A DNA stretch of 64,000 bases from Oscillatoria nigro-viridis PCC 7112. Lineage in GTDB: Bacteria; Cyanobacteriota; Cyanobacteriia; Cyanobacteriales; Microcoleaceae. Numbering within the stretch: position 1 is the stretch's first letter; every line of letters begins with the position of its first letter. Shown here piece by piece: positions 35,503 through 45,300 of the stretch. A program made the translations under genes and the position numbers. The stretch lies in assembly GCF_000317475.1 (NCBI RefSeq), contig NC_019763.1:124001-188000 (forward strand), given 5' to 3'. The notes below the pieces were generated by a model. It searched no databases, was not told the origin of the DNA, and saw nothing but the letters and a program-made list of their open reading frames with translations.

Positions 35503-37371
35503 TTATTGAAAGAAAGCTAATTCTGATAAATCAGCATTCATAGTAGGAATTAACAAAGTGCGATCGAGATATTTATTGCCCCGTTCGCAGGATGTTTCAG
35601 GACTAAACAAACAAGCATGACAAGCCGCCCAATGCAAAGAAGTTGTATTTTGTAAAGGGCTATGTTCTGCACATAAAGGGTCAGAAGCACATAAACCAAT
35701 TTGTTCTAAAGCTTGGTCAATATGACGACCCAAAAGACCCGGTTCACCTAAACTGACTAATCCTCCTAGCGTACCTTCGCTGTCTGGGGCGGCTGTATAA
35801 ATCAATACACCAGCCATGGGGCCATTATCTTCATTAGGATCTTTTGAGTAAATGCGTTCCCGCAAACTAGCAGCATTGTAACCACATTCTATTACTAATT
35901 GTCGCATCAAAGCATGAGCGAAGGAATGAAGTAAAATATAACGAATACCGGGAAAATTAGTATCAGGATCTAAGGAACGCGCCCTGCGCCAACGACGATG
36001 CGCTTCTAAGCTTTGTTGTTCGTATGTTTTTAATCGAGGTGTACTGGATAACCATTTTTGTAATATTTGCTCTTGAAATTGCATAAAAATACCTTCGCCG
36101 CGCACTTCACAAGCTGGCACCCATGTAGGTTTAGAACGACTCAAAGGAGCCCAGTATTCTTCGGGTAATTCTCCTGTTTCAGCATAGTCATTAGGAGATT
36201 CGATGCGTGTAAAACCAACTAAAGCACGAACTTCTCGCAAGCGTTCTACTAAGACAACTTTTTCAAAATAAGCTTCGTAACTATCAGGGGCGGCGACAGA
36301 TGTTAACCGAAAATCAGCGTTATTTAAACTGGTGTTTACGTTAGAAAAAACTTGCCATTCTGGAGTTTTGATATCTTTCACATCCAGAAGGGGGGCTTCA
36401 TCAGCCCCCTGACGTTTTTGTGCGATTTCTTGCCAGATTTCAGCATCTGAATATTTAGCAAATTCTTTGAGTTGACCGATTTGGCGGAAAGCAGCTAAAA
36501 TGTCAATTGTAATAGCTTTTTCTAACACCGTCCAATGTTTATCAATCAGTTGCCCAAGTTGATTAATAGTAGTAGGAATCGAGAGCACGGAAAGGGTGAT
36601 GGGAAACCAGCTATTTGATGCACCGAGTAAGATACTTTTCATTTGTTCGGTACATCCGTCTTCTGCAAAGTTGCGTAAATGGGGATGGCGGCCGCGACAT
36701 TGAGGCATATTCATTTTACCAAGTTCGCCAAAGGCATCGGACAGCCGACGAGATTTACTGCAACCATCGCATTTTACTTCAATATCGGTGGCAGAACCAG
36801 AGATGCCCTGTTCATAGAGACGCAGAGAACCTTTGCAATTACTATTACCTTTATGAACGAAGTAGCGCCAGGGAAAATCATCTAAGTGTCCGTGTTGACA
36901 AGCTACTAAAAATCTGGCAGGGATGACTGTTGGAGAAAATTTGCGACAATTACTATGAATATAGCGATTTTGGTCGGGTCGATGGCGGTCGGTTTTTAAC
37001 TCAAATAGTCCCGATTTTAAAGGTGCAAGTAATCGACATTGGGGACAAACTACCCAGGTGGGGAAAGGTGAGACGGGAATTCCTACTTGGGCGCTTTCAT
37101 CAAATAAGTTAGGGATGAGGTTGTTTGATTCAGATATAGGTGGCGTTAGCAGTTTTTTGACTTGATTAAGGTTTTCTTTTTTTTGCACTGCTGCTAGTAA
37201 TCGGGCTTCTCCTAATTCTGAGGCATGAGTGAGCTCCCAATCATCTAATCCCATTACCATTGTTGATAAGTTGGGTAAATCTACAATAGAACCAATGCCT
37301 GAAGAGAATAAAATTTGGCTGGGTCGGAGTTCGCCGACTTTGGTCTTAGAAGAAGATTGATTTGTTGTCAT
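35503..37371 (-). CDS. drmB: DISARM protein DrmB (DUF1998)
   Basis: A 622-residue protein with N-terminal GELRPSQILFSSGIGSIVDL, cysteine-rich metal-binding stretches (CPQCR, CKGSLRL, CDGCSKSRR), and a C-terminal DUF1998 at about 480-600 (FAHALMRQLVIECGY, LIYTAAPDSEGTLGGLV) ending in CHACLFSPETSCERGN. DrmB partners with the DrmA helicase as the DISARM core complex that recognises and blocks incoming phage DNA. It is on the same strand after drmA and separated from it by a 58-bp palindrome. The usual next gene drmC (phospholipase-D type) is absent; dnaN follows instead. Confidence 0.9.
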   Translation of the reverse strand: MTTNQSSSKTKVGELRPSQILFSSGIGSIVDLPNLSTMVMGLDDWELTHASELGEARLLAAVQKKENLNQVKKLLTPPISESNNLIPNLFDESAQVGIPVSPFPTWVVCPQCRLLAPLKSGLFELKTDRHRPDQNRYIHSNCRKFSPTVIPARFLVACQHGHLDDFPWRYFVHKGNSNCKGSLRLYEQGISGSATDIEVKCDGCSKSRRLSDAFGELGKMNMPQCRGRHPHLRNFAEDGCTEQMKSILLGASNSWFPITLSVLSIPTTINQLGQLIDKHWTVLEKAITIDILAAFRQIGQLKEFAKYSDAEIWQEIAQKRQGADEAPLLDVKDIKTPEWQVFSNVNTSLNNADFRLTSVAAPDSYEAYFEKVVLVERLREVRALVGFTRIESPNDYAETGELPEEYWAPLSRSKPTWVPACEVRGEGIFMQFQEQILQKWLSSTPRLKTYEQQSLEAHRRWRRARSLDPDTNFPGIRYILLHSFAHALMRQLVIECGYNAASLRERIYSKDPNEDNGPMAGVLIYTAAPDSEGTLGGLVSLGEPGLLGRHIDQALEQIGLCASDPLCAEHSPLQNTTSLHWAACHACLFSPETSCERGNKYLDRTLLIPTMNADLSELAFFQ

Positions 37372-37412
37372 TGTATTAACTAATATATGGCGAACCTAAA
37401 TGAATCCATAAT

Positions 37413-37470
37413 GTTTGTAGTGAGGACTTTAGTCCTTGGCCGAAGAAGGACTGAAGTCCTTACTACAAAC
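37413..37470. repeat. Dispersed palindrome between drmB and drmA
   Basis: Outer arms GTTTGTAGT / ACTACAAAC enclose two inner hairpins built around GGACTTTAGTCC and GGACTGAAGTCC. It is the same repeat class as 42240-42284 and 43804-43861 and of a kind found scattered through cyanobacterial genomes. Confidence 0.8.
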
Positions 37471-37489
37471 CAGCGATGGATTGCTTCTA

Positions 37490-40400
37490 CTACGAGTCTA
37501 AATCAATTTGGGTAGTTTCACTCATTGATTGGGTTGGACGATCGTCATCATCGGGGATGCGATCGTCTAAAATTAAGCCAATATTCGGTTCAACATTTCG
37601 CAAGGAATTTAAACAAGTAAATGATTGCCAATTGCTTTGTCCTGGTTGTTCTAATAATCCCATTGTCACCCCATCTTTTTTAGTCTGATATCCTAATACT
37701 TTTCCTCCCGTTGTATCCGCTTCTGCTAACCAATAGTCTAATTTAGCTTCTAATTCTTGTTTTACTAAATCGCGGGTCTTAGTATCTCCTACTGCCAAAG
37801 CCCGATCGCAAATCGCATTAATAGCAGCTTCCACATAAGGATGATGGCGAGAAATCCTACCGGCTTTATCATTCGCGTTTAATTCGCTACCTGCCAAACG
37901 CACTAAAGAAACGAATAAAGCAGCTAACCCTCGGTCAATGGCGCGGGGAGCAAAAGGAGTAATTGAGAGGGCTTCAACGTGCTGATAGAAGGTAGCATGA
38001 TAATGTTCAAATTGCTCATAATGAGATAAATCTCTCGGTCGTGCCCAGTTATAAACAGTAAATACTAAACCGGGGAAACTTCGCCCTACCCGCGAGGTTG
38101 CTTGGATGTATTCAGCAGTGTTTTTGGGTTGACCTGTCACTACCATTACGCCTAAACGTTTTACGTCTACGCCAACAGAAATCATGTTAGTAGCTAGTAA
38201 AACATCTAACGGTTTACGATTGTTATTTTTGGTGGACTTCTCTGAGGAAAAAGGAGTTTCTAACCAATTTAATACGATGGGAATATCGGTAGAATTTTTA
38301 CGCGAGGTCAATTCTTCTACTTCCAGTCTCAGACGTTTGGCTAACCCTCTGCGATCGGTTTTTGCTAAGCGAGATTGAATGTCATCATCCACTAAACGCC
38401 TGGTTCCTCCTAGTTCCCGCATTGAATTAAAATAACCCACTAAGGTCATCCAAGGGTCAACCACATCGCCATAGTCTTCAAACAAATCTTGAGAGGCTGC
38501 CAATACTGCCGTATAAACGCGAATTAATGCTGCTTTTAATCGCCTTCCTGTGGCACAAATCCCCAAATATCGCCTACCGGGATAATCCTCTGAAGGCGGA
38601 CGCTGACAGGAAAAGAAGTTATCTTCAATATCTAATCCTTGGGGTGGAAAAACTTGCACTTGGCGCAAAAATAGGTTATGCACTTGGTCGCGGGCTTGTC
38701 TAATTGTCGCAGTGGAAGCGATTACTTTGGGACGGACTATTTTACCGTTGACTTCCCACGATGCCAGTTGATCTACGGCGGTTTCATACAGTCCGACTAG
38801 GGTTCCCAAAGCGCCACTAATTAAATGCAATTCGTCTTGAATAATTAAATCTGGCGGCCTCAAGGCATTAGTCGAAATAGTTTTGGCAGTAGGGAGTCCG
38901 TATTTACTGGGATGAGAGTCTGTGTCTTCGATTTCAGGAGAACGAAAACCGTGACGGGTGCAATATCCCTCTACTTGTCCGAATAGCATTTGTACAGCAC
39001 CATTCCAGGGCATTTGGGCAAATTTGTCAACAGTTGCTATCACTAATGTTGGCAAACGACGATAGATTTCTTCATCTACAACTACAATGGGTAAACCTTC
39101 GGTGGGAGATTGTTTTTGGGTAAATAAACATTTGCCTAAAGCATCACCACAGTAAATTAAAGTGCGTCCTTGTCCTTTGGCAAAGGATTCTACTTTAATA
39201 TGTTGTTTGCCGGGGTCAATTTGAGAACCACACCAAGGACAGTTAGTTAATTGATGGGGGGAACCGCTGCTAGTGGGTTGGTATTGTCCGAGTTTTTGTT
39301 TGAGAAATTCATTGCTTTGTTCGGTTCGGTTTGGTGTGGTTTTCATCCCTACCCATAACCCAATTCTAAACGGTTCTTTTCCCCATTTATTTTCATCTTG
39401 GCGGCGGATTTCTTCGCAGGCACAAATTAAGGTTGTGGCGCGTTGAAATTGTTGTAATGTTAAGAGGCGGAGGGTGTAGCGCATGAGGACAGCAACCCCT
39501 GCTGCGCCGGAACGTCCGGCAATATCTCCTTGCAATCTTCTCAGTCCAATGGTGTAGGCTGTTAATCCTAGATAGGCTTCGGTTTTACCGCCGCCGGTGG
39601 GGAACCAAAGTAAATCTGCGATCGCATCTGTGGGATGACATCGATCTGGGTGGTCTAATTCGGTGATACTGGGAAGATTTAGCAGGATAAAAGCTAACTG
39701 AAACGGTCGCCAGGTGCGATTCTTGGGAATATCAATATTATCCCATTCGCTGGCTTCGCCGCGCCGTTTATTTTCTGCATGAATTGAGTGAATCCGCTGC
39801 TTCCACATGGCGAGATTCATAAATTGGAACGCTTCAGCAGCCTGAGAATCTGTTTGTAATAATGTGATTCCTGCTTGAATACGATCGCAAGTTATTTGAC
39901 AATTTGCCAAGGCAGATTTTGCCGCATCCTGATAATCGGCTAAATCGGCTGCGGGGTCGGTAATTTTTGCAGTTTGTTGGGTAATCCATTCACTATAAGC
40001 AATAGTTAAAGAACTTAAAGCAGTTGATAAATCGGGAATTTCTGCTAGTTCTTTCATATCTAAAATTAATCCCGCCAGTCCCGGTATTTCCTCAATAGTT
40101 GGCGGCGTAGTTTGGGGTATTTCGTAAGCGGGAACGACTTTAGTAGCAAGGCGGATAGCCCGATGCCTTTGGCTGGCTTCGCGATCGCACTTTCCGCCTA
40201 AAAGTTCCGCGTGTACGCCTGTCCCGTGTCCGACGGCAAATTCTATGCAGTCGCGGTACTGCATCGCCATTGCTTGTTCTTCGGCAAATAAGACGGGGTT
40301 GAGTTTACCGAGTTGGCGTTTCAGTCGCCGTTTAATGAAAATATCGGGATATTTGGGGTCGGCAGATTCTACGCTTAATTCTGGTTGAAATAACCAAGCG

Positions 40401-41341
40401 CTATCGCGTCTCATTTTCGGTTCTTTTTGTCCGTTAACTAGGAAGAGAGTCACAATCCAATCTTGATGCTGTTGGCGAATTTGACCTTGAACAAATACTG
40501 CTTTTTCTGGATCGATTTGCCAAGGATTAATCGTACCTACTTTTAAGATAATATCCGGTGAGGTTCCTCGAATCGGGTAGCGCCGCCACAAGGTTTTTGC
40601 TTCGCCAGTCGAAGTTTGGGCGCTTTCGCTTTTCCCTTTTTCGTATTGTCCCCACCCTGCTTTTACTTTAATTGCTTTGGCTTTTCCATCAACACAAAAA
40701 GTCATGCCAATTGCCGAGGGAAACATTTTTTCGGCGGGGAGAATGTTACTTTCGGTTGTGCCTTCTTCTAAAGTACCGCTACCGGAAATGGCTAATTCAT
40801 CCATTTGTTCGGGGGTTTCTTCGAGTTCTTCGGGTACAATATGCCGATCGCTAGGTGCGATTAATCCGACGAGATAGCGATCGCTAACTCGCATTTCGTC
40901 TATTTCTTCATAGTCTCCCCCCGCTGGGCCGAGTAAATCATTTAATATTGCTTTTTCTAATTTTTCCCGAATTTGATAATAACTTATGGTTGGTAAAATA
41001 GAAGGAGGATTGTCTTCAATATTTGGATGGGTATTGTCTTCAATATTTGGATGGGTATTGTTTTCAATATTTGGATGGGTATTGAAATAATGTACAACTT
41101 TTTGAGCAATGTTATCGGACATTGTAGGATTTTCTAAGTCAATGACATCGCTATCATCTAAGCTAAGGCCCTTTAATAAAACTGCTAAATGTTGTTCGTT
41201 GGCCGAAATGACGCTACTCCAATCTAGTTGGGCGGCGCGATTTTTTAACTGTTCGTTAATCGCTGCGAGGTCTAAGTTGCCAGGTAGTATAGCAGGGAGT
41301 TGGATAATATTCATAATATTGCAATATTTCGTAATATTCAT
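37490..41341 (-). CDS. drmA: DISARM helicase DrmA
   Basis: A 1283-residue SF2 helicase. Walker A PTGGGKTEAY at about 582-591, the DEAD-like box QDELHLISGALG at about 835 that is characteristic of DrmA, and a C-terminal helicase domain with SVGVDVKRLGVMVVTGQP and QATSRVGR. A zinc segment CPWCG lies between. Near the N-terminus three tandem NTHPNIE(D/N) octapeptides (24-bp DNA repeats near 41020-41090) form a linker. Two ATGs are possible (41341 and 41314); neither has a strong ribosome-binding site. With DrmB it forms the DISARM core. Confidence 0.9.
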   Translation of the reverse strand: MNITKYCNIMNIIQLPAILPGNLDLAAINEQLKNRAAQLDWSSVISANEQHLAVLLKGLSLDDSDVIDLENPTMSDNIAQKVVHYFNTHPNIENNTHPNIEDNTHPNIEDNPPSILPTISYYQIREKLEKAILNDLLGPAGGDYEEIDEMRVSDRYLVGLIAPSDRHIVPEELEETPEQMDELAISGSGTLEEGTTESNILPAEKMFPSAIGMTFCVDGKAKAIKVKAGWGQYEKGKSESAQTSTGEAKTLWRRYPIRGTSPDIILKVGTINPWQIDPEKAVFVQGQIRQQHQDWIVTLFLVNGQKEPKMRRDSAWLFQPELSVESADPKYPDIFIKRRLKRQLGKLNPVLFAEEQAMAMQYRDCIEFAVGHGTGVHAELLGGKCDREASQRHRAIRLATKVVPAYEIPQTTPPTIEEIPGLAGLILDMKELAEIPDLSTALSSLTIAYSEWITQQTAKITDPAADLADYQDAAKSALANCQITCDRIQAGITLLQTDSQAAEAFQFMNLAMWKQRIHSIHAENKRRGEASEWDNIDIPKNRTWRPFQLAFILLNLPSITELDHPDRCHPTDAIADLLWFPTGGGKTEAYLGLTAYTIGLRRLQGDIAGRSGAAGVAVLMRYTLRLLTLQQFQRATTLICACEEIRRQDENKWGKEPFRIGLWVGMKTTPNRTEQSNEFLKQKLGQYQPTSSGSPHQLTNCPWCGSQIDPGKQHIKVESFAKGQGRTLIYCGDALGKCLFTQKQSPTEGLPIVVVDEEIYRRLPTLVIATVDKFAQMPWNGAVQMLFGQVEGYCTRHGFRSPEIEDTDSHPSKYGLPTAKTISTNALRPPDLIIQDELHLISGALGTLVGLYETAVDQLASWEVNGKIVRPKVIASTATIRQARDQVHNLFLRQVQVFPPQGLDIEDNFFSCQRPPSEDYPGRRYLGICATGRRLKAALIRVYTAVLAASQDLFEDYGDVVDPWMTLVGYFNSMRELGGTRRLVDDDIQSRLAKTDRRGLAKRLRLEVEELTSRKNSTDIPIVLNWLETPFSSEKSTKNNNRKPLDVLLATNMISVGVDVKRLGVMVVTGQPKNTAEYIQATSRVGRSFPGLVFTVYNWARPRDLSHYEQFEHYHATFYQHVEALSITPFAPRAIDRGLAALFVSLVRLAGSELNANDKAGRISRHHPYVEAAINAICDRALAVGDTKTRDLVKQELEAKLDYWLAEADTTGGKVLGYQTKKDGVTMGLLEQPGQSNWQSFTCLNSLRNVEPNIGLILDDRIPDDDDRPTQSMSETTQIDLDS

Positions 41342-41372
41342 AAATTAGCAATTTAGCATTTTAGCATAATAC

Positions 41373-41434
41373 CACATTTAAATACATAGGGTGCGTCACG
41401 GCTACGCTTAACGCACCATCTTTCACTAAATGTG
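41373..41434. repeat. 62-bp palindromic element upstream of xisH
   Basis: Outer perfect 8-bp arms CACATTTA / TAAATGTG and inner 7-bp arms GGTGCGT / ACGCACC with the core CACGGCTACGCTTA. This GGTGCGT...ACGCACC motif is a common cyanobacterial miniature repeat. It lies between the divergent drmA and xisH genes, so it may hold or have displaced their promoters. Confidence 0.75.
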
Positions 41435-41472
41435 ATAGTTTTAAATTGCACCTTTATATCAAATCGTCTATT

Positions 41473-41889
41473 GTGGCTAAGGATCGTTTTCATCAAGTTG
41501 TTAAGACTGCTCTTACTAAGGATGGGTGGAATGTTACTCACGATCCACTTAAAATTAAAGTGGGCGGTGTAGATATGGAAATTGACTTGGGGGCAGAACG
41601 ATTACTGGCAGCAGAGCGAGGAAATGAGAAAATTGCGGTGGAAGTCAAAAGTTTTTTAGCTAGTGCATCGGCAATTTCTGAGTTTCATACAGCACTGGGG
41701 CAGTTTATTAACTATCGGGCTGCATTGCGTCGTGAAGAACCCGATCGCATTCTCTATTTAGCCATACCCGATTTAATCTATAACAGCTTCTTTCAACGTG
41801 ATTTTCCAGCATCAATGCTGCAAGAAAATTCCGTAAAATTGATTATTTACGACCTTGAACTGGAGCAAATTTCACAATGGAAAAACTAA
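41473..41889 (+). CDS. xisH: XisH family protein (fdxN element excision controlling factor)
   Basis: 138 residues from the GTG at 41473, which gives the conserved start AKDRFHQVVKTAL; an upstream ATG (41446) would add nine atypical residues. Contains VDMEIDLGAERLLAAERG and IAVEVKSF, a D...ExK pattern suggesting a PD-(D/E)XK nuclease-like fold, then LGQFINYRAALRR. First described in Anabaena where XisH and XisI are needed for excision of the fdxN element. Widespread pairs like this have no proven function elsewhere. It stands inside the DISARM locus, on the opposite strand, overlapping xisI by 13 bp. Confidence 0.88.
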   Translation: MAKDRFHQVVKTALTKDGWNVTHDPLKIKVGGVDMEIDLGAERLLAAERGNEKIAVEVKSFLASASAISEFHTALGQFINYRAALRREEPDRILYLAIPDLIYNSFFQRDFPASMLQENSVKLIIYDLELEQISQWKN

Positions 41890-42224
41890 CGGATCAATTA
41901 ACCAACTATCAGCAAATTGTACAGCAATTATTGATGGATTACGCAGAAATTAAGCCAGCTTATGGTGATATTGAAGTTGAAACTATCTTTGATACACAGC
42001 GAAATCACTATCAAATTGTGCATCTGGGTTGGCAGCATAAACGCTGGGTACATGATTGTATAATACATCTTGATATTCGCAATGAGAAAATCTGGATTTT
42101 TTACAATTCAACAGAACATGATATTGCAGCAGATTTAGTCAATTTGGGTGTACCAAAACAAGATATTGTGTTAGGTTTCTATCCTCCTTTCATGCGGGAA
42201 ATGAGTGATTATGCAGTGGGCTAA
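41877..42224 (+). CDS. xisI: XisI family protein
   Basis: A 115-residue protein of the XisI family: DYAEIKPAYGDIEVETIFD, HYQIVHLGWQHKRWVHDCIIH and the C-terminal GFYPPFMREMSDYAVG are typical. Overlaps xisH by 13 bp, so the two are translated together. XisI is thought to act with XisH, perhaps controlling its nuclease-like activity; this is inference. No link to a recombinase is visible next to it. Confidence 0.9.
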   Translation: MEKLTDQLTNYQQIVQQLLMDYAEIKPAYGDIEVETIFDTQRNHYQIVHLGWQHKRWVHDCIIHLDIRNEKIWIFYNSTEHDIAADLVNLGVPKQDIVLGFYPPFMREMSDYAVG

Positions 42225-42239
42225 AAGTAGAATAAATTT

Positions 42240-42284
42240 CGTAGTAAGCACTTTAGTGCTAAAGGGACTGAAGTCCCTACTACG
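42240..42284. repeat. Dispersed palindrome between xisI and drmMI
   Basis: Outer arms CGTAGTA / TACTACG enclose hairpins GCACTTTAGTGC and GGGACTGAAGTCCC. It lies in the short gap between the convergent xisI and drmMI ends and could act as a bidirectional terminator-like structure. Confidence 0.8.
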
Positions 42285-42305
42285 AACATTTGTTTCATTT
42301 GCTAA

Positions 42306-45300
42306 TCAAAATAAGCTTAACTGTCCCTCAGATGATACCTGTTTTTTCGCATTTTTACCTCCACTTTTCCCCTTTTTCTTCCCTTTATCGTGCAACCCTT
42401 GGGCCTCTTCTTCGTCGTAGCGTTCGTGATTCAGCAACAAGAGTCTATCTAGCACTTCCCGCCGTGCGGTTTCGCTGATGGTGTAGCGCAATCCTTGTTT
42501 GGTTTCGTGAAAGTCATGCCCTAAGTCTATGTCTTGCCAACCATAAGCGGCGGCAACGGCGTTATCCATTTCTAGGTGCAATTCTCGCAGTTGTTGAATA
42601 TCGGCGGCGGTTTCGTCGGGGTTGTGGAAGCGGTTGTAGGTTTTGGTTAATCCTTCTTGGCGAGTTTGCATGATGGTTTGGCGGTGGGTGTGATATTTTT
42701 CGCCAATTTCTTCTAGGTTTGAGGTTGGTGACGGGAAGGGAAAGGTTTCAAAACAATCAGTAGGTGTATAGACTGCATCTGTTCTAAGAGAACTTCCTTG
42801 AACTAAAACCCACCAATAGTGAAGGTGAGAACAGAGAATACTAAAGCAACCATCATCATCAGATGCAATAATAACGACTTTTTGGTCAAAAACGATTCCT
42901 GTTGAGGTAAAAGCGGGATACTTTGTCTTACTTGTCTGGGCAAAGACTAGCACCCGCTCCATATTTGCGATCGCATCATAGAGTGCAGGTGCTTTTTCTG
43001 CATATTGCCACCATTTATCGCGCCTTTCTTTACGGTTATTCTTGTCCCTTTCAGGCTTAACCTTCTCTTCTACAATTGCCAAACAATCAGGATAATCAGC
43101 AGCATAAGGTGCGCCTTTGGGCTTTTTTGGATCGTCATGTTCAGCATCCAAAGCCCAATCCTTAAAGTTAATTACCCAGCGATTCGGTGATTGGTCGGGG
43201 TTAGAATTCAAATCCTGACCATTTAGATAGGGAAATAAAACATCTTTATTGCAATGGTCTTTTTCAATCAGTGCTTGGGCTTCTTCTGGAGTCAAGACAA
43301 AACCCATACCCAGCACAATCGAGCCTTGAAAAGATTTATCTTGATTAGCTGCTAAACGATGAGGTTTACCAACAGCTTTTCCTGGTGTTATCAGAAAGGA
43401 TGTAATTCCAGCGACAGGGTTTTCATCTAAAATAAACTTCCCCTGCCAATTTCCTTTCCGTAACCAAACATGAGCGACTTCCAAACTAGCAGTTCCTTCC
43501 CATTTGCGACTAGGGACAGCACGGGGAATCACACAGCCACTGCCAACTAACTGATCTAAACCTACTTCACGGGTATCCCCTTGGGCAATCGTGTTTGTGG
43601 CAACTAAACCAAATCCACCATTAGAATTAAGTAGTTGTTGCGCTTTCAAGAAAAAGTAAGCACATAAATCAGCACTTCCTCTTTTTCCACCTGCAATCCT
43701 TTCTACTAGAAAATCTCGATAATCCGTACCGAGTACACCAGTAATCTTTTGCCCTCCCTGAAATGGTGGATTCCCCACCAACGCATCAAACCCCAACTTT
43801 GAAGCACTAAAGTGCTTACTACGAACATTTTTTCCCTCGATCGTAGTAGGCACTTCAGTGCCTCCAATCAAAAACACTTCTGGAAACTCCAACGCCCAAT
43901 GAAACGTTTTTCTAGGCGGTTGTTCCACAGGTTTCCCAATATCTAACATTCTTTGCGCCTTAGCATATAAAACCTTAATTCGTCGCTCTCTCTCCTCGCC
44001 CTTCTCCACCAATACACCCGCCACCTGCTGAGATAAAACCGCCAAATCCTCAGCCACCAAATTACCAGTTTTACCCGCTTGCATCAACGCTTCTCCAACC
44101 AGCAAATCACCAATAAACCGCACCTGATTTAAAGCTGTTTCCGCTTCCTTCAATAACTCATCCTTCCGCTGCAAATCCAGAATATCATTAACCGAAAAAC
44201 CTTCTAACTCTTGACGTTTAGCAATAGCTTCTTGCAACAAAGGTCTACAAATCGTCGAAATAATCGGTAATTGATTTCCCTCTTTCGGATTAAGGTGGAA
44301 AAACTCAATTTGTTGGGCATCCGTCACCCCCAACAGCGAATCACCCCATTTCAAAGCATGATCTAAAAACGTAAACGGTCGCCCCTTTGCCAAAGTTATC
44401 AACCACAAAGATAACTTCGCCATCTCCGCCGCCAAAGGATTTTTATCAACACCATAAAGACAGCGTTCCGCCACAATCCGCCGCGCCACCGTCAACCGTT
44501 CATCACTATCTTTCGGAATCGGACACTCATCAGGACGAAACTTAGATAAAGTCCCCTCCGGCGCAATCACTACCTGACCCGGATTTTCCCGTTCCGCCGC
44601 TTCCCACGCCTCCACCAAACGTTCCGCCAAATAGCGACAAGTCTGCACCAAAAACGCCCCACTCCCCATCGCCATATCGCAGACTTTGAGTTGCAGTAAC
44701 TCCTTCGCTGACTTGAGCCGCCACTGTTCCTTCGGCTTCCCCTCAGCCACCCCTTCATAAACCAACGGTTCCAGGGTATATTGCACGATCGGCTCAGTTA
44801 AACTGCGCGGTGTATAATGCGTCCCCGTTTCCCGACGATTTGAACCTTGGGTGACGTAGACACTGCCCTCTGGAATCACCATTGGGTACTCCAGCGTGTC
44901 CAGGCGAATCAATCCAGCAAACGGCAAAACGCGCTGATACAATTCCCCATCATTGTTGCAAGCCGCCCGCAACCGCTCCTGCACCCTTGGCAAAATCTCC
45001 TGTGAGAGAGCCTTACGCAGCGCAGCAGGGGACTTATTCGACTGTTCTTTGACAAATTTGACCAAATCCTCCTCGCCCTTGGCTTGCAGCCGCTCCAACT
45101 CCAAAAGCGCCACCTCTGGTTCCCGTTCCCGCGTCCCAATCAATCCTAAAACTGGAGACGTTGCCCGGACTGCCGTATGGTCGAGCAAGCCTTCATAGAC
45201 ATGACCGATTTGCTCAATATCCAGCGCCCGAAACGAAAGTCGGCGCGGTTCCAGCGTCCCGCCCACTCGGATTTGCAAAATTTGCAACGCTTCCAACAAA

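Noticed and set aside
41353..41541. Minus-strand frame opposite xisH
   Set aside because: Antisense to a well-supported family gene and covering a palindromic repeat.
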